Part shown: positions 1-7,023 of the stretch, piece after piece
How positions within the stretch are numbered: position 1 is the stretch's first letter
How the letters are laid out: the number at the start of each line of letters is the position of its first letter
Origin: Bacillota bacterium
GTDB taxonomy: Bacteria > Bacillota > Desulfotomaculia > Desulfotomaculales > JAJYZD01
DNA: 9,750 nucleotides
Assembly: GCA_021800315.1 (NCBI GenBank)
Contig: JAJYZD010000135.1
Coordinates: 1 to 9,750, forward strand
Direction: 5' to 3'
Program-made: the position numbers and the translations under genes
Notes under the pieces: generated by a model
The model's input: the letters and a program-made list of their open reading frames with translations, nothing else
Database searches by the model: none
Told to the model about the DNA's origin: nothing

Positions 1-139
1 CGAATAACCTGGCGTGGGACAGGGAAGCCACCCGGGGGGTTTTACGCACGATTTCGAGGTAATCGGCAAAAGTGCCTTCCCATTTGGTCCGGTCCAAACG
101 GTCGTGGTAGGCGGCGAGTTTTTCGGTTAGCATTGTCAT
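1..139 (-). CDS. prkA: PrkA-family serine protein kinase, N-terminal fragment
   Basis: Only the first 46 codons lie in the window; the rest continues beyond base 1. The translation contains RTKWEGTFADYLEIVRKTP followed by a HARLF segment. This matches the very conserved N-terminus of PrkA/YeaG kinases (KWEGTFxxYLEI...P...HxRxY). The family joins an AAA+ domain to a C-terminal kinase-like domain and acts in the cytoplasm in sporulation or stress programmes. Two ATGs sit two codons apart. The first (137-139) is preferred because GGAGG at 148-152 lies 8 nt upstream, while the second would be 14 nt away. It is the last gene of the leftward operon, 39 nt after the spoVR stop. The family call is firm; the function of the remainder cannot be judged here. 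Confidence 0.88.
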   Translation of the reverse strand, partial: MTMLTEKLAAYHDRLDRTKWEGTFADYLEIVRKTPRVASLSHARLF

Positions 140-178
140 TGTTAAAACCTCCGTTGCCCCGTGTCGCGGTGGCGGATT

Positions 179-1534
179 CTAGTGGTTGGTCATGTGGCTC
201 CAGAGCAGTTTACTCCTGGAGTCGACCCGGCACTGCAGTTCCACCCGGTGTCCCCACAGGTCCTGGCAATAGTTCAATGTTTCCCTGGCATACTTTTCGT
301 CCATGTCTTCCTCTCCCACCTGGGCGAGGACGAGGCTTCCCTGGCCGGGTACCTCCCGGCGGACCTCGATCCCGGGATAGGGGGGTCTGGCGTAGGATTC
401 GGCCAGGTAGTCCCGCACCATCCGCCAGTCCTTCTCTCCCACCTCCCACAACTCGTGCGAGGCGGTATCCTTCTTAATCCACTTGTAGACGTCCAGTTCC
501 TCCACCATCCGCTCGTCGAGGTAGGCCCGGATGAAGGAAGAGTCGGTTTCCTCGTTGGCGATCTTGATGACTTCCGCGCTGCCTCGCTCCTTTTCCACCA
601 TCTCCAACATCTTCCATCCGAAGTGGTACGGATTTATCCCCAGGGGGGAGGGGAGGGTGACGGAAGCGTGCGTCAGCGCCGCCTCCATCCTCTCGTCCTG
701 GCTCATATCGAGCATGTCGAGGATCTTCTGGTGGGTCCACACGGCGAAGCCCTCGTGCAGGAGGCGGGTGCGGTAATAGGGTTGAAAGTAGATGCCCTCC
801 TGCCGGATCACCGAAAGGACGTCCCGCTGGTAATCCAGGAGTTGCGGCGAATACCGGACGATATAGCCCAGGATGTCACCGGTGGGCCGGGGGAGACGGT
901 TCCACGCCCCGGGCCGGATCTTCTCCATCTTTTCCCGGGCGGCCTTTTCGCTGTCGGTGAGCGCGCGCTTGCCCAGCGCCAGGTCCAAGTCGAACAGTTC
1001 GTCGTAGGGCGTCCTGTTCTCCACCGGGCGCCTTTCCATCACCGGCTCGTGTTCCTCGTCCAGGGAATGGGCCTGGACGGCCAGGCCGCGGGTGATCAGT
1101 TCCTCCATGGCGTGAAAGCCGTATACCTGTTCGTAGGTCGCAAAGCGCGCGCTGGCCGCCGCCATGTAGCCGGGCATGTCTTTGCGGGTGTCCTTCCAGT
1201 ACTCGTTGCACTTAAAGACGTGGGAGTGGCCCATGACGTGGGCCATGACCAGGGTTTTCTGGACTTCGTTGTTGTTTTGCAGGATGTAGGCGTAGGCCGG
1301 GTCGGAATTGATCACCAGTTCGTAGATCCGGCCCTCGCCGTGCTCGTACCTGGTCTTCTGGACCCAGTAGTTGCGTCCGAAGGTCCAGTGCTGATAATGG
1401 TTGGGCAGGCCGTAGGCCGCCACCTCGTAAAGGACGTGGTAGGGCACCGTCTCAAAATGGACGGGGTGGGGGGAAAGACCCAGGGAACGCGCCGCATCCC
1501 ATATTTCCCCGGCCAGGCTTTCCATGTTCCTCAC
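179..1534 (-). CDS. spoVR: SpoVR family protein (stage V sporulation protein R)
   Basis: SpoVR/YcgB family protein of about 451 residues, close to the usual length (roughly 470-510). In Bacillus, SpoVR is linked to spore cortex formation; its biochemical activity is not established. Characteristic stretches are PVHFETVPYHVLYEVAAYG (about residues 24-42), YELVINSDPAYAYILQ (71-86) and a His-rich AHVMGHSHVFKCN segment (98-110). The conserved histidines in that segment look like a metal or active site. Start choice: the GTG at 1532-1534 overlaps the yhbH stop by 4 nt (GTGA) and has GGGGTG 5 nt upstream. An ATG three codons later (1523-1525) is the alternative. The stop is TAG at 179-181. It is co-transcribed with yhbH and prkA. 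An open frame also exists in register on the opposite strand over the whole gene; it is a codon-bias shadow. Confidence 0.93.
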   Translation of the reverse strand: MRNMESLAGEIWDAARSLGLSPHPVHFETVPYHVLYEVAAYGLPNHYQHWTFGRNYWVQKTRYEHGEGRIYELVINSDPAYAYILQNNNEVQKTLVMAHVMGHSHVFKCNEYWKDTRKDMPGYMAAASARFATYEQVYGFHAMEELITRGLAVQAHSLDEEHEPVMERRPVENRTPYDELFDLDLALGKRALTDSEKAAREKMEKIRPGAWNRLPRPTGDILGYIVRYSPQLLDYQRDVLSVIRQEGIYFQPYYRTRLLHEGFAVWTHQKILDMLDMSQDERMEAALTHASVTLPSPLGINPYHFGWKMLEMVEKERGSAEVIKIANEETDSSFIRAYLDERMVEELDVYKWIKKDTASHELWEVGEKDWRMVRDYLAESYARPPYPGIEVRREVPGQGSLVLAQVGEEDMDEKYARETLNYCQDLWGHRVELQCRVDSRSKLLWSHMTNH

Positions 1535-2682
1535 GGTCTCACCCCGATTCCCTTCACTTCGTCGGACATCAACTTCTTGATGGCGTCCCAAACCTCGCCG
1601 GCCTGGCCGAGCTTCACCGCCGCGTAGCGGTTGCCGTCCTTGATGATTTCCTTGTATGCCCTGGACAGGCGGGACAGGAGGTAGTAGTTGCTGTCGTTGG
1701 GTTCGATCTCGACATAGCCGAACCGGTTGAAGACGTGGATCATACCCGCCAGGAACCGGGCCGCGTCCGTGCATTCGAAGTCCTCGCCGTCCGAAAACTG
1801 GATCGCGTAGACGTTCCACACGTCCAGGGGGTAGCGCTCCGCCAGGATCGTCCGGGTCAACTGGAGGGCGGAGAGACACTTGGTACCGCCGCCCCGGCCC
1901 TCGTGGAAAAAGCGGTCCTCATCCACCTCGAAGGCCTCGGTGTCATAGTTTATGAAGACTATTTCCGCCCGGTCATACCGTTTACGGATGAACCACACTA
2001 TCCAGAAACAGATGGCACGGGTCAAAAACCGCTCCGATTCACCCATGGAACCGGAAACGTCCCGTAATAGGAAAATTACGGCGTTGCTCACCTCTTTGGT
2101 TTTTGTGCGCCAGGTGCGGAAGCGCAGGTCCTGGCTGTCGATGGAAAGATGATCCGCGGCGCCGCGCTTGATAACTTCCTTCAGTGTGGCTTTCTTGTCG
2201 AGGTTGGAGAGCTGGCCCTTTTTGCGCCGGTCACTGAATTCCTCGTCCTGGTCCACCACCTGCGCCTTGCGGGTGAGGTCGAGATTGGGCAGGGTCAACT
2301 CCTCGAACAGGTATTCCGCCAGGGTATCGATGTCGATCTCGACCAGGTACTGAAAGTCCTGGTGGGTGTTGCCGGGCTTGCGGCCGGATCCTTCCTTGGG
2401 CCGCTGGCCGAGGACGTCCCCTTTCCTGGAGCCGCCTTTTCCCTGGCCGGAGCCCTCCCGGTCCTGGTTTTTCGGGTCGTAACGGAAACGGTACTCGTCC
2501 AGGTAGCGCACGGGTACCGTTACTTTCTTCTTGCCGTCGGAAGTGATGATGTTTTCGTTGGCCACGAGTTCTTTTAAGTTTTCCTTGATGACGTGCTTGA
2601 TCTTTTCCAGGTGGCGCTCCTGGTCCCGGTTGCCCTTCTGCTGGATGTCGTAATAGCCGGTGTCCGGTTCGATGGTATTCAT
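1531..2682 (-). CDS. yhbH: YhbH/YeaH family protein (DUF444, VWA-like), sporulation-associated
   Basis: A 383-residue DUF444 protein, the partner usually found beside PrkA and SpoVR. It is cytoplasmic, with no signal peptide or membrane segment. Residues 75-105 are a low-complexity Gly/Lys/Arg linker. A von Willebrand A-like fold follows with a MIDAS metal motif DVSGSM at 208-213, a GGGTK loop with Thr at about 267, and SDGED at about 297-301. The MIDAS suggests divalent-metal-dependent protein binding rather than catalysis. The start ATG (2680-2682) has GGGAGGG 6 nt upstream (2689-2695). It is the first gene of the leftward operon, and its stop overlaps the spoVR start by 4 nt. In Bacillus, members are made in the mother cell under SigE; whether that applies here is inference. 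The family call is secure; the molecular role is poorly known. Confidence 0.93.
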   Translation of the reverse strand: MNTIEPDTGYYDIQQKGNRDQERHLEKIKHVIKENLKELVANENIITSDGKKKVTVPVRYLDEYRFRYDPKNQDREGSGQGKGGSRKGDVLGQRPKEGSGRKPGNTHQDFQYLVEIDIDTLAEYLFEELTLPNLDLTRKAQVVDQDEEFSDRRKKGQLSNLDKKATLKEVIKRGAADHLSIDSQDLRFRTWRTKTKEVSNAVIFLLRDVSGSMGESERFLTRAICFWIVWFIRKRYDRAEIVFINYDTEAFEVDEDRFFHEGRGGGTKCLSALQLTRTILAERYPLDVWNVYAIQFSDGEDFECTDAARFLAGMIHVFNRFGYVEIEPNDSNYYLLSRLSRAYKEIIKDGNRYAAVKLGQAGEVWDAIKKLMSDEVKGIGVRP

Positions 2683-2750
2683 ACGCGACCCTCCCGCCCG
2701 CGAAGGGGTTTAGCTCAAGAGACTGCCGGAAAAAAAACGGCTTTCCTTCC

Positions 2751-2779
2751 ACTATATGGCCCGGCCGCGGTGGATAACA
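2751..2779 (-). promoter_or_regulatory. possible mother-cell (SigE-like) promoter for yhbH operon
   Basis: Read on the minus strand, CATATAGT (2751-2758) resembles a SigE/SigK -10 (CATAnnnT). A poor -35 match, TGTTATC, lies 14 nt upstream (2773-2779). It would start a transcript about 60 nt before the yhbH ATG. A T8 tract flanked by GCCG/CGGC lies within that leader. Only the -10 is convincing, so this is a weak suggestion driven partly by the known SigE control of the Bacillus homologues. Confidence 0.22.
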
Positions 2780-2782
2780 CCG

Positions 2783-2820
2783 TTTAAGAAAAATTACCGG
2801 CCGCCAAGAGTCCGGCCGGT
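2783..2820 (-). terminator. hairpin plus T-run upstream of yhbH (terminator or attenuator-like)
   Basis: A perfect 8-bp inverted repeat, ACCGGCCG (2796-2803) with CGGCCGGT (2813-2820), encloses a 9-nt loop. Read on the minus strand the stem is followed by AATTTTTCTT, the layout of an intrinsic terminator. It faces leftward into yhbH, yet no minus-strand gene lies to its right. It would therefore end an antisense or leader transcript, or act as an attenuator of yhbH. It could instead be a palindromic protein-binding site. Confidence 0.45.
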
Positions 2821-2887
2821 AAGGAAACGACCGGACAGAAGCAGGTAGGGGCGGCGTAATATACTAGGGGGAGAAAGTCCCTGGCTA

Positions 2888-2916
2888 TATACAGTCATTA
2901 TTTCCCATGGTATAAT
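2888..2916 (+). promoter_or_regulatory. SigA-type promoter for rluB
   Basis: TATACA (2888-2893) is separated by 17 nt from a perfect TATAAT (2911-2916), which is preceded by TGG, making an extended -10. Transcription would start near 2923 and give a leader of about 43 nt before the rluB GTG. It also serves the overlapping amidase-ligase fusion gene downstream. Confidence 0.72.
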
Positions 2917-2965
2917 AAGGCTTGGGCCGGCATGGCCCCATTCGCTCACAAGGAGAACAAGACAG

Positions 2966-3739
2966 GTGCGCTTACAAAAAGTGCTGGCCCAGGCGGGGGT
3001 GGCCTCGCGGCGCCACAGCGAGGAGTTGATCCTCTCGGGCGAGGTAAAGGTAAACGGGTGCCCCGTCACCACCCTGGGAACCAGGGTGGATCCGGCCAAA
3101 GACCGCATCGAGGTGGGCGGACGGGTGATCGGTCCGCGGTTGCCCAAAGTCTACCTGGCCCTGAATAAGCCGCGGGGGGTGCTCACCACCCTTTCCGACC
3201 GGTTCGGCCGGCGGACGGTGCGCGACATCGTACCCGGGGCGGGACCGGGCGTCTTTCCGGTCGGCCGCCTGGACTACGACAGCGAAGGGCTCCTCCTCTT
3301 GACCAACGACGGCGACCTGGCCTGGGCCGTCACCCACCCTTCGCACCTGGTTCCCAAGACCTACCTGGTGACCGTGGCCGGCCGTGTTGAAGCCGGGACG
3401 GCCGGGAGGCTGGCCGCGGGGGTGGTCCTGTCCGACGGTTTGACCGCGAAGGCGCAAGTCAGGATCATGGGCCCCAGCGGACCCGACACGGTTTTGGAGA
3501 TAACCATCCACGAAGGCAGAAAGCGCCAGATCCGGCGGATGTGCGCCCAGGCGGGCCATCCGGTGAAACGACTGGTACGGCTGAGCGTGGGTCCCATCAT
3601 GCTGGCGGGTCTGGCGCCGGGCGAGTACCGCCGTTTGGAAAAGCGGGAAGTGGAAAGTCTTTTATCCCTGGTGCAGCCGCTGCTGCTGGAGAGGAGGGAG
3701 CCCATCCGTGGAAACCGCGGTGACCAACGTCTGGAGTAA
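2966..3739 (+). CDS. rluB: 23S rRNA pseudouridine synthase, RluB type
   Basis: A 257-residue RsuA/RluB/RluE/RluF-family pseudouridine synthase that isomerises a uridine in 23S rRNA (position 2605 by E. coli RluB numbering). An N-terminal S4 RNA-binding domain spans about residues 1-50 (RLQKVLAQAGVASRR). The catalytic domain carries the family signature GRLDYDSEGLLLLTNDG, with the catalytic Asp at 103. EGRKRQIRRM (about 183-192) is the second conserved block. The start is GTG at 2966, 10 nt after AGGAG (2951-2955); an S4 domain beginning MRLQKVLA fits this start. The SigA promoter upstream and the 32-nt overlap with the next gene imply co-transcription. The substrate site is inferred from the family. 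Length and domains are ordinary. Confidence 0.93.
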   Translation: MRLQKVLAQAGVASRRHSEELILSGEVKVNGCPVTTLGTRVDPAKDRIEVGGRVIGPRLPKVYLALNKPRGVLTTLSDRFGRRTVRDIVPGAGPGVFPVGRLDYDSEGLLLLTNDGDLAWAVTHPSHLVPKTYLVTVAGRVEAGTAGRLAAGVVLSDGLTAKAQVRIMGPSGPDTVLEITIHEGRKRQIRRMCAQAGHPVKRLVRLSVGPIMLAGLAPGEYRRLEKREVESLLSLVQPLLLERREPIRGNRGDQRLE

Positions 3740-5300
3740 GGTTTGGGCCGGGGGCGGCCGTGATCGATCCCGGGTGGTCGTTGAAACGACGCGCCCTTGC
3801 GCCTTTCACCTGCTTCCCTGCGGACATGAGCGGATCGAGTTGGTTGTCGAGGGTGGGGGCGTGCTGGCCACCGGCGTCATTTCCGTACACGACGGGCTGC
3901 TGGAGGAAATAGGGATAGCGGCGGGGCCGGGAGGGACCACCCGGCTGGGCCTGACCCTGGATCATCCGGCCCCTTGCTACCTGCACGAGGAAACGGGGTG
4001 TCCCCACCGCATCGTGCTCGACCTGGACCGGGCATCGCTGGGCCACCTTCTGTCCGGCCGCCGCGTCGCGGTGGACCCGGGACACGGAGGCGCGGACACC
4101 GGGTTTGCCGGGCCGGTCAACCTTTTGGAAAAGGACGTGGCGCTGGCCATCGCCCGTGATCTGGGCCGGCTGTTGGCGGCGTCCGGCGCGGAGGTGGTGT
4201 TCTTACGCCGGAACGATGACGCCGTGCCGTGGCTGGAGAGGGCGGAGCGCGCCAGGGGGGCCGAACTTTACCTAGGGATCCACGCCGGCTGCGGGACCGG
4301 CGGAAGCAATGTGGGCTACAACCCCGCGCAACCCCAATCCGCCGGCCTGGCCCGCCTCGTCCGGGAGAAACTGGTCGACAAGACCCACCTGGCCGCCCAG
4401 GAGGTCTGCGCCCTGGGGCACCTGGCTGTTTTGGGCGCCTGTCCGGCGGTGGAAATCGAGGCGGTGACCATCACCGACTGGGTGGAGGAGGGACTTCTGC
4501 GCAGTCCGACCTTTCGCTCCAAGGTGGCACAAGGTATTTTCAACGGGCTGGTCAGCCATCTCTGGCGGCAACAGGGCGGCGACTGGCGGGGTAAACCGGC
4601 CGCCGTGGTCATGGGCAGGCGTTCCGGATCAAGGGGATCCGTCGGCGTCATACCCCTGCGTACCCACCTCATCACCGAGCGGGACGATATCTTCGGTATA
4701 GTGGAGCGCTACGTCAAGGGCGTGGCCGAGCCGGGTGACATCGTCGTCCTGGCGGAGAGCATGGTGGCCATCACCCAGGGCCGGGCGGTTCTGCAAGAGT
4801 CCGTGCACCCCGGACCGCTGGCGGCCTTTTTGAGCCGTTTTCCCGGCAAGGACGGCAGCCTGGCCACGCCCCACGCCATGCAACTGGCGATCGAGGAAGC
4901 AGGGGCGGGCCGGGTGGTTCTGGGAGCGGCGGCCGCCGCCCTGGGCCGTCCGCTGGGCCGGCGGGGCGACTTTTACCGGGTGGCCGGCCGGCACCTGGCC
5001 CTTATCGACGACGTGGCCGGGACGATGTGGCCTTTCGAGAAGCATATCATCCTGGGCCCCCGCGATCCCGCCGCCCTGGCGAGCCGGCTGAAGGAGAGGC
5101 TGGGGTTGGAGGTGGTGATCGTGGACGTCAACGACATCCGGTGCGTGGACATCCTGGGCGCCTCCCCGGGCGTTGACCGGCGACTGGTGCGCCGGGCCCT
5201 GGCCTCCAACCCCCTGGGCAACGACGATCAGCAGACGCCGGTCGCCATCTTGAGAATGGTTAACGAATCCACCCGGCGAAGAGGGCAAGCAGGGCCATGA
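3708..5300 (+). CDS. AMIN-like / N-acetylmuramoyl-L-alanine amidase / CofE-like gamma-glutamyl ligase fusion
   Basis: A 530-residue protein with three parts. Residues about 20-115 resemble an AMIN domain (RVVVETTRP..., RIVLDLD). Residues about 118-288 are a zinc Amidase_3 domain. Its metal and catalytic residues are visible: His126 in DPGHGG, Glu141 in LLEKDVALAIA, His192 in LGIHAG and Glu251 in PAVEIE. Such enzymes cut the MurNAc-L-Ala bond of peptidoglycan. Residues about 310-520 resemble F420-0:gamma-glutamyl ligase (CofE) and its Firmicute relatives: PLRTHLITERDDIF, EPGDIVVLAESMVAITQGR, ALIDDVAGTM and NPLGNDDQQTPVAI. CofE adds glutamate through a gamma linkage using GTP. No signal peptide or membrane segment is seen, which is odd for an amidase. 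The GTG start follows AGGAGG (3692-3697) by 10 nt, inside the rluB end. The 3' end overlaps the convergent dppA-like gene by 41 nt. Both domain calls are good; the joint function is unknown. Confidence 0.88.
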   Translation: METAVTNVWSKVWAGGGRDRSRVVVETTRPCAFHLLPCGHERIELVVEGGGVLATGVISVHDGLLEEIGIAAGPGGTTRLGLTLDHPAPCYLHEETGCPHRIVLDLDRASLGHLLSGRRVAVDPGHGGADTGFAGPVNLLEKDVALAIARDLGRLLAASGAEVVFLRRNDDAVPWLERAERARGAELYLGIHAGCGTGGSNVGYNPAQPQSAGLARLVREKLVDKTHLAAQEVCALGHLAVLGACPAVEIEAVTITDWVEEGLLRSPTFRSKVAQGIFNGLVSHLWRQQGGDWRGKPAAVVMGRRSGSRGSVGVIPLRTHLITERDDIFGIVERYVKGVAEPGDIVVLAESMVAITQGRAVLQESVHPGPLAAFLSRFPGKDGSLATPHAMQLAIEEAGAGRVVLGAAAAALGRPLGRRGDFYRVAGRHLALIDDVAGTMWPFEKHIILGPRDPAALASRLKERLGLEVVIVDVNDIRCVDILGASPGVDRRLVRRALASNPLGNDDQQTPVAILRMVNESTRRRGQAGP

Positions 5301-6066
5301 TCCGGGGCCACTCGGCCCGGCAGTTGATCGTCAGGCCCCCGGTGGCCCGGACGCCTGGTACGAGGGCCAGGGCCTGCTGCCAGTGCGGCTCGGAAAGCTC
5401 CATGTTCAGGTCGACCGGCTCCCTGGGCCGGAGGACGGTCAACTCGGGAATCCTCTCCACGGCCGCCGTGGCGCCATCCCGGATGCGGCGGGCGGCCTCG
5501 GCGGGGTGCAGGCTGACCGCGGCCTTTTCCAGTACCGCTTCCTTGACGGCCACCGCCGTGACCCCGGGCAGGAAGGACCGCGCTTCGAGGACCAGCGCCC
5601 GGTCGCCGGTGACCAGGCCTACCGGGACGCCGTGGTAGCCGGCCGCCAGGGTGCTGAGCAGGGCCTCCCCGGCGTTTTCCCCGTTCAGGGACAGGCTCCT
5701 GATCCGGCGGTCGATCGTGTGGGGCAGGACGGCCCCGGCGGTACCCGCGGCGGCGTGGAAGCCCACCAGGAATACCAGGTCGGCGCTCTCCACCCCGGTC
5801 ATCCAGAGGCAGGGGCGGGGGCCGCCCCTGATCAGCCTGGCGCCGCCGGTGAGCAGGACATGGTCCAGGTTTTCCTTGCTCCAGTGGGAATCGGAGACGA
5901 TGACCTCGCGCGCCCCGCCCGCCAGGGCGCCTTCGATGGCCGCGTTGACTTCGGTGAGAACCTGGGCCCGCCGGTCGGGGGGCTCGGGTGGGGCTTCCGG
6001 CCACCGTACGTAGCCAACGGTGCCTTCCAGGTCGGCGGCCAGAAAAACAGTGGGATTATTTTGCAA
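5260..6066 (-). CDS. dppA: D-aminopeptidase, DppA family (M55)
   Basis: A 268-residue M55 zinc peptidase of the DppA type, which releases N-terminal D-amino acids such as D-Ala from peptides; B. subtilis DppA is cytoplasmic and works on murein-derived peptides. All expected residues are present: Asp12 and Glu14 in ADLEG, His61 in VSDSH, His104 in GFHA, Glu134 in NAGEALL as metal ligands, and His116 in LPHT as the likely catalytic histidine. Spacing is almost identical to DppA. The start is the TTG at 6064-6066, chosen because a perfect GGAGGTG (6073-6079) lies 6 nt upstream; an ATG at 6112-6114 would add 16 residues and precedes that site. It is divergent from the NlpC/P60 gene and convergent, with a 41-nt overlap, with the amidase fusion. 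The paralogue name is a family-level assignment. Confidence 0.9.
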   Translation of the reverse strand: MQNNPTVFLAADLEGTVGYVRWPEAPPEPPDRRAQVLTEVNAAIEGALAGGAREVIVSDSHWSKENLDHVLLTGGARLIRGGPRPCLWMTGVESADLVFLVGFHAAAGTAGAVLPHTIDRRIRSLSLNGENAGEALLSTLAAGYHGVPVGLVTGDRALVLEARSFLPGVTAVAVKEAVLEKAAVSLHPAEAARRIRDGATAAVERIPELTVLRPREPVDLNMELSEPHWQQALALVPGVRATGGLTINCRAEWPRIMALLALFAGWIR

Positions 6067-6072
6067 ACCTTT

Positions 6073-6079
6073 CACCTCC
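6073..6079 (-). promoter_or_regulatory. ribosome binding site fixing the TTG start of dppA
   Basis: Minus-strand GGAGGTG lies 6 nt before the TTG at 6064-6066. It is a full match to the anti-Shine-Dalgarno core and decides the start against the upstream ATG. Confidence 0.8.
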
Positions 6080-6101
6080 GGTATGGTCGGCTGGGACAGG
6101 G

Positions 6102-6130
6102 CATATATCTGCACGGGTGATTACTGTGAA
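6102..6130 (-). promoter_or_regulatory. candidate SigA promoter for dppA
   Basis: On the minus strand, TTCACA (6125-6130) is followed after 17 nt by TATATG (6102-6107). Five of six and four of six bases match the SigA consensus. The start site would be near 6095, leaving a leader of about 29 nt. The -35 hexamer overlies the GTG start codon of the divergent NlpC/P60 gene (6126-6128), so the two divergent genes would compete for the same DNA. Confidence 0.45.
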
Positions 6131-7023
6131 AACGCTCGTGTTCCTGGCTGTTTTGGCCCTGGCCGCCGCGGGGTTGCTGTGGTGGCGGCACCGTGGCACC
6201 CCGCCCCTTCTCATGGCGGCGGCCGTTCCCCGCCTGGACGTTCACGAAAGGCCGGACGGCGGTTCGCCCCTGGTGACCCAGGCCCTCTTCGGCTGGCCGG
6301 TGCGGGTCAAAACGGAGCGAGGCGACTGGCTGAAGGTAGTGTCCGCCGACGGTACGTCCGGCTGGGCCCGGGCCTCCCTTCTGCAACCAGTCCGCCGGGA
6401 GGGAACCCCCTTCATAGTCGGGCTCCCCGAAGCGCATCTTCTCGCCGGTCCCGCCAGAGGAGCGCCGCGGACCGGGGTTCTCTACCTGGGCAGCCTGGTG
6501 CGGGTGCTGGATCAAAGCGGCGGTTTCGCCGCCGTCGGGCTGGCCGGGGGACAAACGGCCTGGGTAACCGCGGGAGACCTGATACCGGCTGTCGACGGCC
6601 GGGCCGCCGCTACCGGCGACGGGACCCGGGTCGTGGCCGCCGCCCGTTCCCTGGCCGGCACACCCTACCTCTGGGGCGGCATGACCGTCCGGGGCATCGA
6701 TTGTTCCGGGCTGGCCTATATTTCCTACCTGGTCAACGGGCTGGCGATACCCCGCGACGCGGACCTCCAGTTTCTGGCCGGCCGGCCTGTGGAGCAAAAG
6801 GACCTGCGGCCCGGGGACCTGGTGTTCTTCGCCCTGGGGGACGCTCCCTATCCTTCCCACGTGGGCATCTACACCGGCCACGGCGACTTCATCAACGCCC
6901 GTTCCCGCCAGGGCGTGATCGTCAACCATTTGTCCGATCCGTACTTTGCCCGTTCGTACCTGGGTGCCCGGCGCTATTTCCCCGCCGGCGAAGTATTTGA
7001 CGATGCCGGAAGCGACGGCGTAG
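6126..7023 (+). CDS. SH3b-SH3b-NlpC/P60 endopeptidase, YkfC-like
   Basis: Cell-wall peptidase, probably cutting the gamma-D-Glu-diamino acid bond of stem peptides as YkfC does. Residues 1-20 (MKTLVFLAVLALAAAGLLWW) are a signal anchor or signal peptide. Two SH3b-like domains follow at about 31-90 and 95-155. The NlpC/P60 domain spans about 165-285, with PYLWGG at 180-185, catalytic Cys193 in IDCSG and His245 in SHVGIY. Asn257 (FINARS) sits where the third residue is usually His. The start is the GTG at 6126, 5 nt after GGGTGA. Recognisable homology ends at GARRYF (about residue 285, base 6980). As given, the frame has no stop there and stays open to 7283 across cwlD antisense. The end at 7023 assumes one base too many in the CCCC at 6980-6983; an end of 7283 is the literal reading. 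The function call is good; the 3' end is uncertain. Confidence 0.85.

Noticed and set aside
161..1627. 488-residue plus-strand open frame
   Set aside because: It lies in exact antisense register over spoVR, where lack of TTA, CTA and TCA codons leaves the opposite strand open. It has no family resemblance, and the minus strand carries clear SpoVR motifs.
2149..2577. 142-residue plus-strand frame
   Set aside because: It is antisense to yhbH, whose DUF444 and MIDAS motifs are clear.
5383..6120. 245-residue plus-strand frame opposite dppA
   Set aside because: The minus strand has a complete set of M55 catalytic residues; the plus frame is low-complexity Gly/Arg/Pro shadow.
6072..6973. About 300-residue extension of the cwlD frame
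   Set aside because: Beyond KYFAGG the translation is only the in-register antisense of the NlpC/P60 gene, and CwlD proteins normally end here. It is treated as run-on caused by a missing stop.
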